NCBI GenBank assembly: GCA_034620365.1
Contig: JAQGEQ010000204.1
Coordinates: 124,001-188,000, forward strand
Origin: Pegea sp. RAD2-039
Taxonomy: Eukaryota > Chordata > Thaliacea > Salpida > Salpidae
Direction of reading: 5' to 3'
Length of the DNA stretch: 64,000 bases
The translations under genes and the position numbers were made by a program. Shown here piece by piece: positions 38,723 to 51,238 of this stretch. The notes below the pieces were generated by a model, which was not told the DNA's origin, ran no database searches, and worked only from the letters and a program-made list of their open reading frames with translations. Positions within the stretch are counted from its first letter, which is position 1. The number at the start of each line of letters is the position of its first letter.

Positions 38723-41274
38723 TTTTATCGTATGCATATTATCGCCTAAAGATGCCTATAAAACCTTTTTGAAAGTATATCAACACTTCATGTTATTGCC
38801 ACGGCTTAGTAAATTATTTAAACTTAAAAAAGGGAAACATAAACATAAAAAGAGATAGACTGAATTTAAATGAAAAAAGTTGTAGCAAAGCATTAGTTTG
38901 CTGGTCAATCTATCTTCATTAAGAATTGTTTAAGTAATGTGTGTTTGTAAGTTTAACCGCTAATGGTGAATGTCAACCAGTTGATATTTACTGTCAAATG
39001 GATTTTAAGCTATTTTAGTCTATCTTTGAAGTCTGTGAAAAGCCTTATAGCTTGTTTGATCAAATACTGAAGCAAGTAATAACGACAAAAGTTGATTAAA
39101 TTTCCTATTAAAATTTGTTAATAGTTCTAAAAGTACACATTCAAATTCTACTAAAAATAAATGAGAAACAAATTATTTTATATTAAAATTTAATTATAAT
39201 ATATCTTTTTTAAAAAAGAGATTTTTCAAATCTTTTAATAAATCGTTATTAGTAAATATCATACAGGTAAACGATCAGCTTTTTGACTACATAATATGTA
39301 GATATAAACTTAATAAATGATCGCTTTGAGTAATTTTCACTAACATATGCTACTTGATTGAAAAATTAGTAAGTCAATAAATATATTTTAATACAAAACA
39401 TTATTGAAGCTTATCAATTTGCTTTCATTAAGGTATTACAAGTTTATAAAACTTAAAATATTTCCAAAAAACTAGTTGGTATTTTTGATTCCTGTTTTAT
39501 GAATAAATAAACACCTGAACTCAACCAGTTGAATTTGTTTCAACAATAAAAACACTTTTTTGTTTGTAGTACTGATTAACTTTTAGTATAATTAAAGTAC
39601 TCTATTTACAATCAAACCTTCTAGAGTTTTGTAAAATCAATTAACCAAAATCAATTATAACTCTGAATTTATAATCAAAACTATTCTTTCATTAAAACTT
39701 CAATATAAATCGTTTTGTACACTTATTGAAAAACTTTTTATAAAAACTAACATCTCTGAATGTCAAGGTTTAAACTGATTCACTAATCCTAAGAATAAAA
39801 GGAAGTATTAGAAAAAATATTTTTAGATAATTTAAAGTTCAAAAATTGTGATCAAGAAATCAATTCAGAAATAAAAAATCGATTTATGATAGATTAAAGC
39901 TGCTAGATTACTAATGAAAGTCTGTATAAGGTCAGTCTTCACCAAGTTTAGTAACAAAGTTTTTGATTTGATTAAACGAAATTCATTTAAGGGGTGGTTC
40001 TAAAACTGAAAGGATCTTTCAATAAGCAATTATACCGAAACTAACTTCTTTTTTATTTGCTTCTGTAAAAGCATCTATTTTATTATCATTTGCAAAATCA
40101 TTCTGTTCTTGCAAGTATAAGACCAAGTGACTTTAGAATGATAGTTTTAATCAATATGCCATTTATAAGACATCCTGCTTTATATCTAACTTTTCTTCTT
40201 GGACAGTTGTTAGTTTTTTTAATGTTCAGTTAACAAAATAGCCAACAAAATTGTCACAAGCTTAATAAATTACTTACGTTAAAACATTGGTCATATAATT
40301 AGTAAATTTTTGTTTTAAGAAAAAAACAAAAAAATTGAGAAAAATTATTTGCTAAAATCGAAGTAAAATTTAAGCTAAGTGTAGATTGTTGAAAAATAGT
40401 CTTATATCTCAATAGTTTCTTTATAATAATCAGAAATTTCCATAAAATCTAGTCTTCATTTTACGTAGTATTTTTTACATGACAAATATTTAAATAATAA
40501 TTTGTAATAAAATAGTAGTTTCAAATTCATTGTTTTTCACAGATTCATTTTGAGCTCATTATAATTTACATTGACTCCATAATTGTTATATTTGAATATT
40601 CATATTCATTTCAATTCACTTTATTTTATTGGAGGTCCCTATTTTAGAGTAGATTTTAAAGAATTCAATGAAAAATGATTTAATTCTGTTAAAATTCAAA
40701 GCTGTATTTTGAATTTAAAATCTCTCATATTAATAATGTATTTATTACAGTATGAGATGTTAAACAAGTAAAAATTACATACATCTTTTACATTTAAAGA
40801 GCGTTTCTTTTATAAGAAATTGACAGTCATCTAAAATGAGATATAGACTTTGCCAGTATAACGAAGCTATATATTTAAAATGAAAGTCATGAAAAAGATA
40901 ATAAAATATAATTGCAGATTAGTTATTTTGAACATTTTAAAATTGTTAATATTTTTTATTATTAATAAAAGCATGAGACTTTGTAATGCATCATTATCAA
41001 TAAGTAATAGAAAAAGCAAATGAATATCAAACACAAGTTAGAAAACATTAGTTTTTAAACTTAAATTCAAAAAAGTATTTCAAAATATTACTTGATTTTT
41101 ATGACATTAAGAATTGCTTACGTATAAGAAAAAATTACTGATATCAAAGTCTAGGTAAGCTTAAAGGAAGTTTTAGTGACAAACCTTTTACAAGTATTTA
41201 TATTATATAAAGTAATTACTCTGATTACGAAGAATTAAAATCAAATATTCTTTGTTTTCGAAACAAAAGCGATA
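38723..41274. other. AT-rich intergenic, 2.5 kb
   Basis: No coding or repeat structure recognised between two minus-strand genes. Confidence 0.45.
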
Positions 41275-43682
41275 TTAACACTTGTTACAGCTTAGTTTAC
41301 AAAATTTAGACATATAATTTAAATATGTTTGGCTTTCACAATAACCGTTCGAGCTCCACGCAGAGCAGCTCGTATGGTCATCTTTACATCCTGAAATTAA
41401 ATTTCATAGTTAAAAAACTGTTAGACAAAAACTTATTAGGTAATAATGAAAATTATTAAAATAAAAATCTACTTTATAAAACATTATATTACACGCAGTT
41501 TGTATACAAGTTTCAAAACTAAATCAGAAAAGTAATTCACTTGGCCGTTTGCAGCTACGGCAACATGATGTTAACATGTAGCGAGGATTTCTTTGACATT
41601 CTCCTTGTGAAGCCCACGATGAACAAAAAGTATTTTTATCTCTACATGAACTTTCAGTAGTCGGCGGTGATGCTGTTGTTGTCACTGTAGTTGATCCTTT
41701 GCAACTTTTACAACAGCTTTTTAACATATATGCTGCATTTCTTTGACATTCACCAATTCCAGACCAATAGTTACAACTGCTGTTTGAATCTGTGCAACTA
41801 GTTCCTGTACCTCCACCAGTTCCAGTAGTACCTTCTGTAACTTTACATCCATAAAGTTTATTTAGCTCTTTAATGTCAACATTTGAAAAACCGTTTCTCT
41901 AGAAAACACATTTTGGGTTTAGACTTGGTTGATTTTAAATGAAGAAAAGCGTTTTAAATTTGTGAAATTATATCTTTTAATTTAAAAGCTATAACCTAAA
42001 TGCTTATCTTTTACCATCAATCTATCTTTGAAACTAAGATAATCAAAGTTTTACTCAATATATGAGATTTTGTAATGTTATAGTTTACGTTTGTAAAGAA
42101 ATAAGTTAAAACTGTTTTTTGAAGTCTAAAGGGAATTTTTCACATTTTTACCTTTAGACGACCAAAGTAAACTTTTTTATATTGAACCTTCTGTTGTTGA
42201 AATTTTTTACCTGAGTTTTAATCGCGTTTCCTCTTAAATCAGTGATTGTAGGTCGACCATTACTCGAAAAAGCGTAACTACTATAATGCATGACTGAACC
42301 GGTATCATAAGACGAGCCTAAAGAAAGTGCTTCGTGTGTGGTGAGCTTGTTAAAATTGTAAGCCATTCCTTAATTCAAAAAAGAATATTTCATAACTATT
42401 AATTTTATTTCATGTAATCACCTTTTTGAATATTTCGTGAAATAATTCTGATAAAGTTATCACGATCCGTTCGGCTTTGTTCATGCCAAAATCCCAATGA
42501 GTGTAACACTTCGTGAATAACTGTCCCTTTATACCAACAACCTGAACCTAAAGAAACCTGTTGAAGTTTGATGTAAGTAGGTTATAGGTGACATAGTAAC
42601 TTGACTTAATAATCAAAAATTAAATCGTTTTTACATCTTGTATTCGATTTACTGCTCCAACAGGAGAGTAGCATCCTCCACCGTCAAAGAAGTTGATGTA
42701 CCGATTTTGGTTAATTCTGGGTTGTAACCGGATGCAAGTGTAGCGAGCAAAATCTCTGGAGGCAGCACGAATAGCTGCGCGTCCACTAGAGCCTATTGAG
42801 TTGAATTGCTTGATAGTAAATTGTTACAACTTACTTTAAGTTTGCAATTCTAACTTACAAAAGAAAATATTTGTTTGTATGAAAAGGTTGCTTGAAATTT
42901 ATACCGAAACATCCCAAAACTTAACTCATAGTGATCAGGATTATTTTGTTGTTATCACAATAAAACAAATTGATTTATAACAATAAAAAAGAAACTAAAT
43001 ATTGGCACCAAAAAGCTTTTTTTTAGGATTTATAAAATACTATTAATCGCAAACTCACCAATACTACTAGACAGTATGTATGGTACTACATAATTATCTC
43101 CAGATGGAAACATTTTCCATAAAGGGACTGAAGCTGCAGCACCTCTTTGAACGGAAGTATCTACCCTTCCTCCGGGATTTAAATAATTGCTTCTTATAAA
43201 CCCATTCAAACGATCACCTAAAACAATATCTCCTTCAAACATACCTGAAAAAAGCTGGTTAATAAAAGTTCAAACCATTTGAGTCACATACCAGACTGTC
43301 TACATTGGCAAGTTCTGCATCCATATATATTAAGAATTTCACCTAAGACACAATCTTCTTCGCATTCAACTTCTTCACAGTTCGGAGCAGTTTGAAATGA
43401 GATGTCAGAAAAAGATGCTCTGCTTGCTGAAATCAAAAACAATTTTTGTTAGATTTTTTTAAGCAAACTTGACTTGCTTCGGCTGCATTCGTTGATTGCT
43501 GAAATGGGAAAATTTGGAGGATTTTCCAAGACTTCAGTACAATTAAGATTGCCAATTCTTCCTGATCTTGATGATGGAATCAAAATCAAAAGAAATAAAA
43601 GACCTGAAAGAAAATGTTATTAATTTTAAGCTGATAAAAAGACCGCTAAAATTTTACATGTTGAGCAAAGCAAGTATTTCAT
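41275..43682 (-). CDS. Secreted astacin metalloprotease, antistasin-like module and three ShKT domains
   Basis: Nine exons: 43682-43658, 43603-43469, 43426-43292, 43244-43059, 42792-42635, 42557-42422, 42368-42211, 41898-41541, 41390-41275 (1407 nt, 468 aa; all phases close). Signal peptide at about 1-22. Residues about 68-96 have the antistasin pattern C-x4-C-x3-C..G......GC-x2-C-x-C. The astacin domain (about 100-330) has the zinc motif HEVLHSLGFWHEQSR (H228, E229, H232, G235, H238) and the Met-turn SVMHY (283-287), so it should be an active secreted M12A protease. Three ShKT modules follow (346-377, 396-427, 432-468); the first two are joined by a Thr/Pro-rich linker. Astacins cleave extracellular matrix and growth-factor precursors; the substrate is unknown. 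The antistasin-like module sits where the propeptide is expected. The exon 2 donor is the second of two overlapping GT sites, chosen by phase. Confidence 0.92.
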
Positions 43683-44382
43683 TTTTTATCTGTTTGAATT
43701 TGATCTAACTTTTATAAAAAGTTAAATATCCAACAAACGAAAAATCTATAAATAATCAAAATCTGTTTATAGCTCTGTTAATCCCAAAATATATGTTGAT
43801 GAGCTTGATTTCATCTAAGATGCTAAAGCCACCGAATGAAACTAGGTTTAATGCTACACGTACTAAACGTTGATAATTATCAGAACTATAAAAACATAAA
43901 CCTTTTATTATTTTTTGCCTTTTACTACACATTTTAATGCCTGCAGAGCTTCATCAATTCAATCTGAGCTTTACATTTCTGCTTGAGATTTTTTGAGGAC
44001 AATTAAGTGTGCAGAGCAAGGTGTATCTGGATTATATCATTAACACTTTGGTTAATGTTGGAGTTAATGTTGATTTAAGATTTGCAGATTATTTTTAGTG
44101 TAGCGTTTTTATTATTTTCAGCAAATATTCTTCCTTATTTTTTAAAATTCCGTAGCAACTTATTTTTAGTTTGTTATTAATTTTTGATTTGATAATCTTA
44201 AAGAGCTTACAGCTTATTTCATATTTTATTTATTTTATCTTATATAAGTAATATTTTTAAGATTTTATGATTTGTTTTTCATTAATAAAAGATAATTAAC
44301 AAAGTTCAAATTGTCCAAATCTGGACCATATGGAAGATAATTTTGAACCAAATCGACAAAATACCACAATGCTACTAAACTG

Positions 44383-44400
44383 TTATTATTATTATTATTA
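44383..44400. repeat. (ATT)n microsatellite
   Basis: Six uninterrupted TTA/ATT units. Confidence 0.8.
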
Positions 44401-46085
44401 TGAATTTATACTTTTCATTTCTAATCATTTTCCTGCTCCATCTAAGTACCATCCAAGAACTTGTTATTTGATGTTGTCCTTGATCTTGAAAATAAATTCC
44501 TGATTTGCACCCGGTACAAAATTATGCACTCAGTACTAATTAAACCAGAAATTTTTTAATGCTTCAACTTACGCTAATTATGCTTAGTACAAGTACGCAG
44601 CATCTATTTACTAACTTTTTTTATTGAGAAAATCTAATTCTGCTATTTAGATTTTTTTAATCTCCAGGTTAGCAGATTGTGTCTAAATCGTTTATCGATA
44701 AATTTTAAAGCACTTAGATATACTTTTTTCTTCCACGGATGTGTTTTTTAGTGATACATATAACATTTTTATAAAAATATTAAGCAAAGAGATAAATTAA
44801 CCGATAAATCGGCAGTAAACAGCACACATCAGTAAACTCAGTAGTAAACAGCTCATAATACTACAATTTTAGCTAATTTCTTAAGTGAGATAGGTACACA
44901 CTACCGTACTAAATCAAAACATATACCAAGAAAACTATGTTTTCTCTCCAATGTTATATTTACAATTATTGCTTCTCAATTTTTTTAATTCTATGAAAGT
45001 TTGGGTGCTTTTTATATCTAATATTAGCATTACATTTGTCTTCTGGTAATGAGATGAGTGATTTGGTTTGTAGCTTTTAAACTTCAAACTTATTCATTTA
45101 TTTAGCACATGGCTGCAAATTATAACTTAAAAAGTTCGAATATTTGATATTAATAGTGCATTGCACAAAAAATATAATAAACAAATAAACTAAGTCGATC
45201 TGGCACTACATGTTAAAAATTGTTGACTAAAAAAATAAATCTAGAAAGTTTTCTTCGAGAAAGTTGTCCTGTTTCCAGGTACACTCTCCTACTTTTGCAG
45301 CAATGTGTCCTCCTTATGTTAATTTGCTTGCTCCTAAAGTTGTTAAGTTTCTAAGAGTAAAAACTCAAAAAACACTAAGATTATCACTTCATGCAATGGT
45401 GCTTTTAGCTTTTAAAGTTTTAAAAGTCGACTGCAGCTAATTATCAAATAAAAATTAACAAATTAATAACTGTAACGCTATAGTGATAATATCCAATAAG
45501 ATAATTATGAGATTAAAAAAATGTTGTTACGCTTTACTGGATATTAAATTAAAGATGATTAGTTTTCTTAGTTCTCTAATTTTTTAACAATAGTAAAAAT
45601 GGTTCCAAGAGCTGAAGGTAAAGAAGCTTTATAAATAAGGCGCACGGTTTCTGGCAGCAATAAATTAATTTTGAAGTGAAGCTCCATTAAATTAGACTGA
45701 AACCTGCGTGGACACAAAATTTCAAATAAAAGCTAGCTGGTTAGATTTACTACTTTGAACTAATAAATGGCATTTGTCAGTAAACATACTATTTTAAAGC
45801 ACCTATTTTATAAGCATCAATCTTATTACATAAAATTTGCTTCATTGGTCAAGATTATTTAGGAATCCTCCGTTATTAGCGTGAAATGAATGGTTAACTA
45901 ACAGTGTGCAAGTTTCTTATAGAAAATTTAAGCAATAGTGCGTGGGCTACTTTAAGTAAGAACTAATTTTATTAATAAAAAAGGTTTTTTTTAAGTTAAA
46001 AATCACCTTGTAGCTTTATAATTTTTACGCTAAAATTGATAACTAAAACGATTTATTAGAACAAGTTAAAACTTTTTGGAAAAAC

Positions 46086-46152
46086 ATAAAAATAAAAAGA
46101 TAGTTGCTACATAAAAATAAAAAGATAGTTGCTACATAAAAATAAAAAGATA
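46086..46152. repeat. 25-bp tandem repeat, about 2.7 copies
   Basis: The unit ATAAAAATAAAAAGATAGTT plus GCTAC occurs exactly twice (46086-46110, 46111-46135) and then a third time for 17 bp. Identical copies suggest recent slippage. Confidence 0.85.
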
Positions 46153-47320
46153 TAGAAAAATAATTTTTATTAGAGCCTTGTAGAATCATTTTTATTTTCT
46201 AATTCTATGAAATAAACGGTTTTTGTTACAATTACAAATTGGTATTAGTTATTGACTAAAATGGCTTTTTATTATAATCTCATCTACAATATTATTAAAA
46301 ACAATATCTAGCTTTTTTTCACGTGATGAGTAGTAAGTTGTGTACCTTATTTATGCACGATATAAGTTTGCATTTTCAATAGAATTTTGATTAAATTTTT
46401 TCAATGTAAGGCTCGCAGATAAAATTTTTCCGTTGATGTTAAGGAATATTATAAAAGCTTTTATATTATAACTGCTGTTGATTTAAGCGAAAATCTAACG
46501 TTTTTCACTTATTTATTTCAATAGATGCAAAGTTATAGGTCTTAGTCTATATGTTTAAAGGAGTTCAGTTTTATAGTTGACTTTTATTATATAAAATAAA
46601 ACATGTTTTTTCTCTTTACTTAAGCTCAATTTTAGCTAGCAAGAACAAAAAGAGAAATTTATGCTGAACTGCTTATGTTCAGTATTATGAGAAATTTATA
46701 CTGAACCCATGTTTTTATTATAAAACTTATTAAGCTGTTTTAATTTACTATCATTATCACTATATTTTAATAAGTTTATTTTATTCTGATATTTGCTTAT
46801 ATATTTATTTTTAACCTTATATTGACTCGAACAATTTTTTATTTTATATCTTTCAAACTTTTGCTAATCTAATAAAAAAGTATAAATGCATTTTAATCAT
46901 TCAACTAAGTGAAATAAAACTAAAATTTTAAATTTATAATTATTTAAATTATAAAATCAAAAGCTTCTATTGGTCATGAAATTTAATTTTTTATTGAAGT
47001 TTGTTTTATTCAAATGTTAATGAAATTTGAAAACTTTTTAACTATATATAGTCATGATTTTAAGTGATTTATAAATTTATCTATAAATATTTTTAACTTT
47101 TTCAAAGTAAAACATATAAAAAGCAAAATTATTTTTGAATGAAAAAACATTTTCTATGTTTGATTTTATTCTTATTTATTTAGATATTTTGCTATATATG
47201 TATCATTAAAAGTAATCAAATTATCAGATAGCCCTTATCTTAATCAAATTTGTTTATTTTTTAAGGTAAAACTTCACAAAATTCCATGTTTTAATCTTTA
47301 AATTTTTGTCTTTGTGTAAA

Positions 47321-48307
47321 ATGTTTAATCTGACTAGTAAGCTTGTTGAAGCAGATATTGTGACCAAACCATTACAACACTTTGAGGATGAGCAGTCTTT
47401 AGCAGGAAGAAAAGCTGAAGAACAAGTTGAGAAAATCCTAAGAGAAGTTGGAGGAGTCCAATCTTATAATATTTTTAGATCTTTAAGAATTCCAAATGAA
47501 ATGCAAACAGGACGCCATGAAATTGATTTAATTGTTCTTACTGATGATCAAATATATTGCTTAGAAGTAAAAAATTGGGCTGGATCTATCTCTGCGATGG
47601 AAAATAATGTTTTTTGGAACCAAAAAGTTGAAAATAAAAGTAATAAAGCAAAATATATTCAGCATACTTCTCCAGTTCGTGAATTGAAACATAAAGCAAT
47701 GTGTTTAAGAAGCCATCTTAGCAGGGCTGGTATTTTCCTTGCTGAAAATGTTTTCATCTGTAAAGTGGTTTTAGTGAACACTAAAAGCAAAATAAATGAG
47801 AGAATTGAAAATTCTCCTTCTGTGATCACTCCAGATTGCCTTTCTGAGTTTGCTAAGAGCTTTATAAAACCTTTTAGTTCATACTTTATTGATCCTTTGG
47901 TACCATATTTTGTACGAGGGCAGTTTAGTTACTCTCAAATGGATCAAATCAGAAAGGTTTTTGGCATTGTTGGTACTTGGGATATCTTAGAGCTAAATGG
48001 GGGTAAGACTCTTCATGGGGATTTTAAAGGTTGTTCAGAAATCTCGGTAAATCGTAAGGATGTTGACATGATTGTGTTTTATCATCAACGCAGTGAATAT
48101 GTTGCAAAGTTTTGGGCTGTACTTGGTTATTCACCTACTACAACGGCAAGTCTTTTGAAGAGACAAGAACGATTTCTTTTTGGTAAAGAAACTTTCAGTA
48201 CAATTTCATTGCCATTTAATCATGTTATAAGTTTTCGTGTTGCTGGTAGCAACGTTGACTCCAAAGTCCCGCTAAATGATATCAATAAGATTATATTGAG
48301 CTGTTGA
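47321..48307 (+). CDS. NERD (nuclease-related) domain protein
   Basis: An intronless 328-aa frame starting at the first ATG. The NERD domain spans about 24-150. It opens with GRKAEEQVEKILRE, followed by the PD-(D/E)XK-like core HEIDLIVLTDDQIYCLEVKNWAG: the Asp of EIDL and the Glu and Lys of EVK fit the catalytic positions of this nuclease fold. The C-terminal half (about 180-328) is not recognised and contains an IVGTWDILEL stretch. NERD domains are common in bacteria and plants and sporadic in animals, often fused to helicases or kinases; here it stands alone. DNA or RNA cleavage is inferred from the fold, not shown. Base composition resembles the neighbours, so any horizontal acquisition would be old. 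AATAAA occurs at 48847, far downstream. Confidence 0.85.
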   Translation: MFNLTSKLVEADIVTKPLQHFEDEQSLAGRKAEEQVEKILREVGGVQSYNIFRSLRIPNEMQTGRHEIDLIVLTDDQIYCLEVKNWAGSISAMENNVFWNQKVENKSNKAKYIQHTSPVRELKHKAMCLRSHLSRAGIFLAENVFICKVVLVNTKSKINERIENSPSVITPDCLSEFAKSFIKPFSSYFIDPLVPYFVRGQFSYSQMDQIRKVFGIVGTWDILELNGGKTLHGDFKGCSEISVNRKDVDMIVFYHQRSEYVAKFWAVLGYSPTTTASLLKRQERFLFGKETFSTISLPFNHVISFRVAGSNVDSKVPLNDINKIILSC

Positions 48308-50223
48308 TGTTTTATTTCAGTGAAATGAAATTTTAAAAATCTGATTTTGGTCCAAATCTGTACATTTAATGGGCTTTGATTTTACCTACTTACAAACCTG
48401 TTTCATTTATTTCATGTTAATATTTTTATTTACATTATATTGTAATCTACTGTTTTTGTTGTTTGAAGTAAAGTTTAACAGATAATATATTCACTTACTC
48501 AATTTAAATTAGTCAAAAGGTGATGATGACATCTTATTAACTACTAAATTTTCCAGATCATCATACACTTATATGATAAGACCAAAATATTATTAAAATA
48601 CTTTGAAATTTTGACCAATTAAATAGCTTGTAAAGTTGTAAATATAATGCCGTCTATTCCATCTTTTATTGTTTTTTTTTAATGTGGTATACCTTGCTCT
48701 TATGGTTGTTTCTGATATTTTCTGTTCATACAGTACATTTTCTGCTAACTGCCATTTTTGTAAATTTCTTGCTTCTACTTTATTGCAATTGTACACTTTC
48801 AACAATTTTGTTTATGTAAAGGTGACAAAACATGTAAATTACTGTGAATAAAACACGTTGATAACTTTCTATATCAGATGCTCATATAAGTTTATCATCA
48901 ACGACCTTAAAAGTGTTCTAAATATTTTTAGTTTTAGTAGAGTTTATATATGTTGATTTTTCCAAACCTGCAAATCTTATTGCTTATTGCTTATTGCTTA
49001 TATCTTATTCATTAAAATTAACAAAAGTTAATTCTTGAAAATATGAAGTAAAAGGACAAATTGCTAATACTAATTTCTACAAGATTAAACTAAAAAGGTA
49101 TTAAAATTATCAGTAAATAGCTAAAATAATACAACGCAACAGTGAAATTTCTCTAGATAGTTTGAACTACTTTGAATAACGTGAGTAAATAGTTTAAAAT
49201 AGTAATATCGTAAACTGATAAATTATAAAATCTATTACATTAGACTATCATCAAATCAAGTTGAGTAATTAGCTAGAAGCAAATTAGCCGATAATCAAAA
49301 ACTTTTATTACAAATATGTTTTGCTGTTTGAAAATGTAAGAATTTATTGTTGTAAATAGCTTGTTGTAAATTTGCTTAAAATTGAGTACTCTTCGAAATT
49401 GTTTTTCTGTTTATTTGTAAATACTATTTGGCCCTTACAAATTGAAATTGATTTTTCTATATTAAGTGTTTACAACACATTATAACAACCTACTTATTGG
49501 ATCAATAGGCTTATACTGAAATCTCTGACTGACTATTGTTTTGAACTGTTTTCAAGTTGTAGTCGTATTTTCTAAAGTATACTAACTCTCTTTGAGAAGT
49601 CATTGTTGTTCTTTAAATATATCAGTAAAGTATCAAAACAGTAGAAGCTGAATCAAGAACAATAAATTGTATTGTAAAACCACAAGATTTATCTACTAAT
49701 AAATTTTTGAAAATTAATGTCTTGAAAGTAAACATTTCATCACTTACTTTTAATCGATTTAAAAGTATGAAGATTGTTATTGACTTATTGATTAAGACCT
49801 AATAAAAATCTTTTAATAACTAATTCTGTAAACGTAATAAATAATCATTTTAAAAGATTAAATGCATGATTATTAACAATTATTATATTCGATGACTACA
49901 AGATCAACTAGCCTTTTTCATTACTATTCGTCGTCGTAGTAGTTCCTGAGTAATCGTTTTAAAGTGACTTGCTTTCAAAATATATAAATACTTAAAAACC
50001 AGTAGCCAGGCGTTTAGAAACAAAATAATACGTAGACGTTATATTGAAAGCAAAAACTTTGATTTAATTTAGTTAATGGGTTATTCAATTCTAAAAAAAT
50101 TTAAAATTAACTGGTATCAACAGATTGAAATTGTTTATTATATTACCTTCGTATTTTACTTTCAATAAAAATGTCTAAAAAGCTGAAAGAGTTTTTAAGA
50201 TCAAAAATTAACATTATTCCAAA
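48308..50223. other. AT-rich intergenic, 1.9 kb
   Basis: No gene recognised. A short TTATTGC triplet repeat occurs at about 48978-49000. It presumably includes the 3' UTR of the NERD gene. Confidence 0.45.
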
Positions 50224-50999
50224 GCTTAGACACTGAATTGACGATAGATCAAATATTTTTTAGGACAGCTAAAAGTTATTCCATTTAAAAAAACTCTATT
50301 TTATTTTCATCAAATTTTTTAGAAATATTTTTCGTAATCGGTTACAGAATACAGTACAAAATAAAAAATAAAATTTAAACTGCTGGAAGATTTGTTAAGC
50401 TACCTTCAGTCGAAAAGTTATAAATTCGATGCTTTCATGTTTAAACGGTTCTTCAAATGTAAAGTCTTTTATGAATCGCTTGGCACTCATTTCATTCATG
50501 ATTTTGCCCGAAGTAAAGTTGTGGTACGAGTATGTCCCAATGTAGCGCCGTAACAAGTCATTAATAATCGACAATTTATCTGTGTATGGTAATAAAGATT
50601 TTAATTCTAAAAATATTTGTTTAAAAAATGATTTAATTTGAATAAAAACAAAGGAAATTGAAAATAGATGAAATCGCCGTTTACAAATGTTTCATCGTAT
50701 ATTTCCTGATGAGCAAATGCTTTTACCTGGCGTAATTCTATATGAAGAAGAAACATCAGAAGCTTCTGCAAACACGAAAGTTGGACAGGTGTAAGTATAA
50801 GTTCTTGCGGTGGCTTGGTGCTGCGCATTGAAGTTTTTTGTTGTTCTTTTCACACCTTGAAGTAAAAGAAAATAGTAGAAAGCAGATTTGAACAGTTTTG
50901 TCTCTTTTATAAGTAATTGTTTCAGAAAATAAGAAAAGCAATTCCAACCCTAAAATGATAATAGTTATATTTCTCTACATTTGATTCTATGTAACTTTA
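50224..50999 (-). pseudogene. Mosaic partial duplicate of PUS1
   Basis: 50374-50999 matches 57880-58505 at constant offset 7,506. I see four substitutions, all in the last 50 bp. It contains copies of PUS1 exon 5 (50855-50727) and exon 6 (50606-50404) with their intron. To the left are three shorter, more diverged collinear blocks: 50224-50249 (matching 56390-56415), about 50284-50340 (matching about 56754-56811, which spans the PUS1 stop) and 50341-50372 (matching about 56917-56943). Exons 1-4, 7, 8 and 9 and most of 10 are missing, so it cannot encode the enzyme. An intron is retained, so it is a genomic copy and not a retrocopy. Near identity over 570 bp next to diverged blocks suggests later gene conversion; an assembly artefact is possible. 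Confidence 0.88.
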
Positions 51000-51238
51000 T
51001 TACTAGTCTTATAAAACAGACCAAATGTTCAATAAGTAAGCAATTATTTTTACACAATAGATATTGTTAGATAATTTTACGTAATAAATAACTCGCAATC
51101 AAGTTTATTCAACTGATTAAAAATTGAAAATTCTTGGGTTTGTATGATACTGAAATACACAAAAGAATTAAATATAATATTTATAACTTATAATGACGGC
51201 ATAAGTACAATTTGCAAGATATTAAATTGAAGAGTAAA

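Larger units (their letters stand above)
43683..47320. other. AT-rich intergenic, 3.6 kb
   Basis: No gene recognised. It contains an ATT microsatellite (44383-44400), a 25-bp tandem repeat (46086-46152) and a slightly richer stretch at 45240-45720 that could be an old element but shows no motif. Promoters of the astacin (-) and NERD (+) genes must lie here. Confidence 0.45.

Noticed and set aside
50607..50947. Two small minus-strand proteins (73 and 63 aa), identical at 58.1-58.5 kb
   Set aside because: They are wrong-frame readings of PUS1 exon 5 and its introns; identity reflects the duplication, not a gene family.
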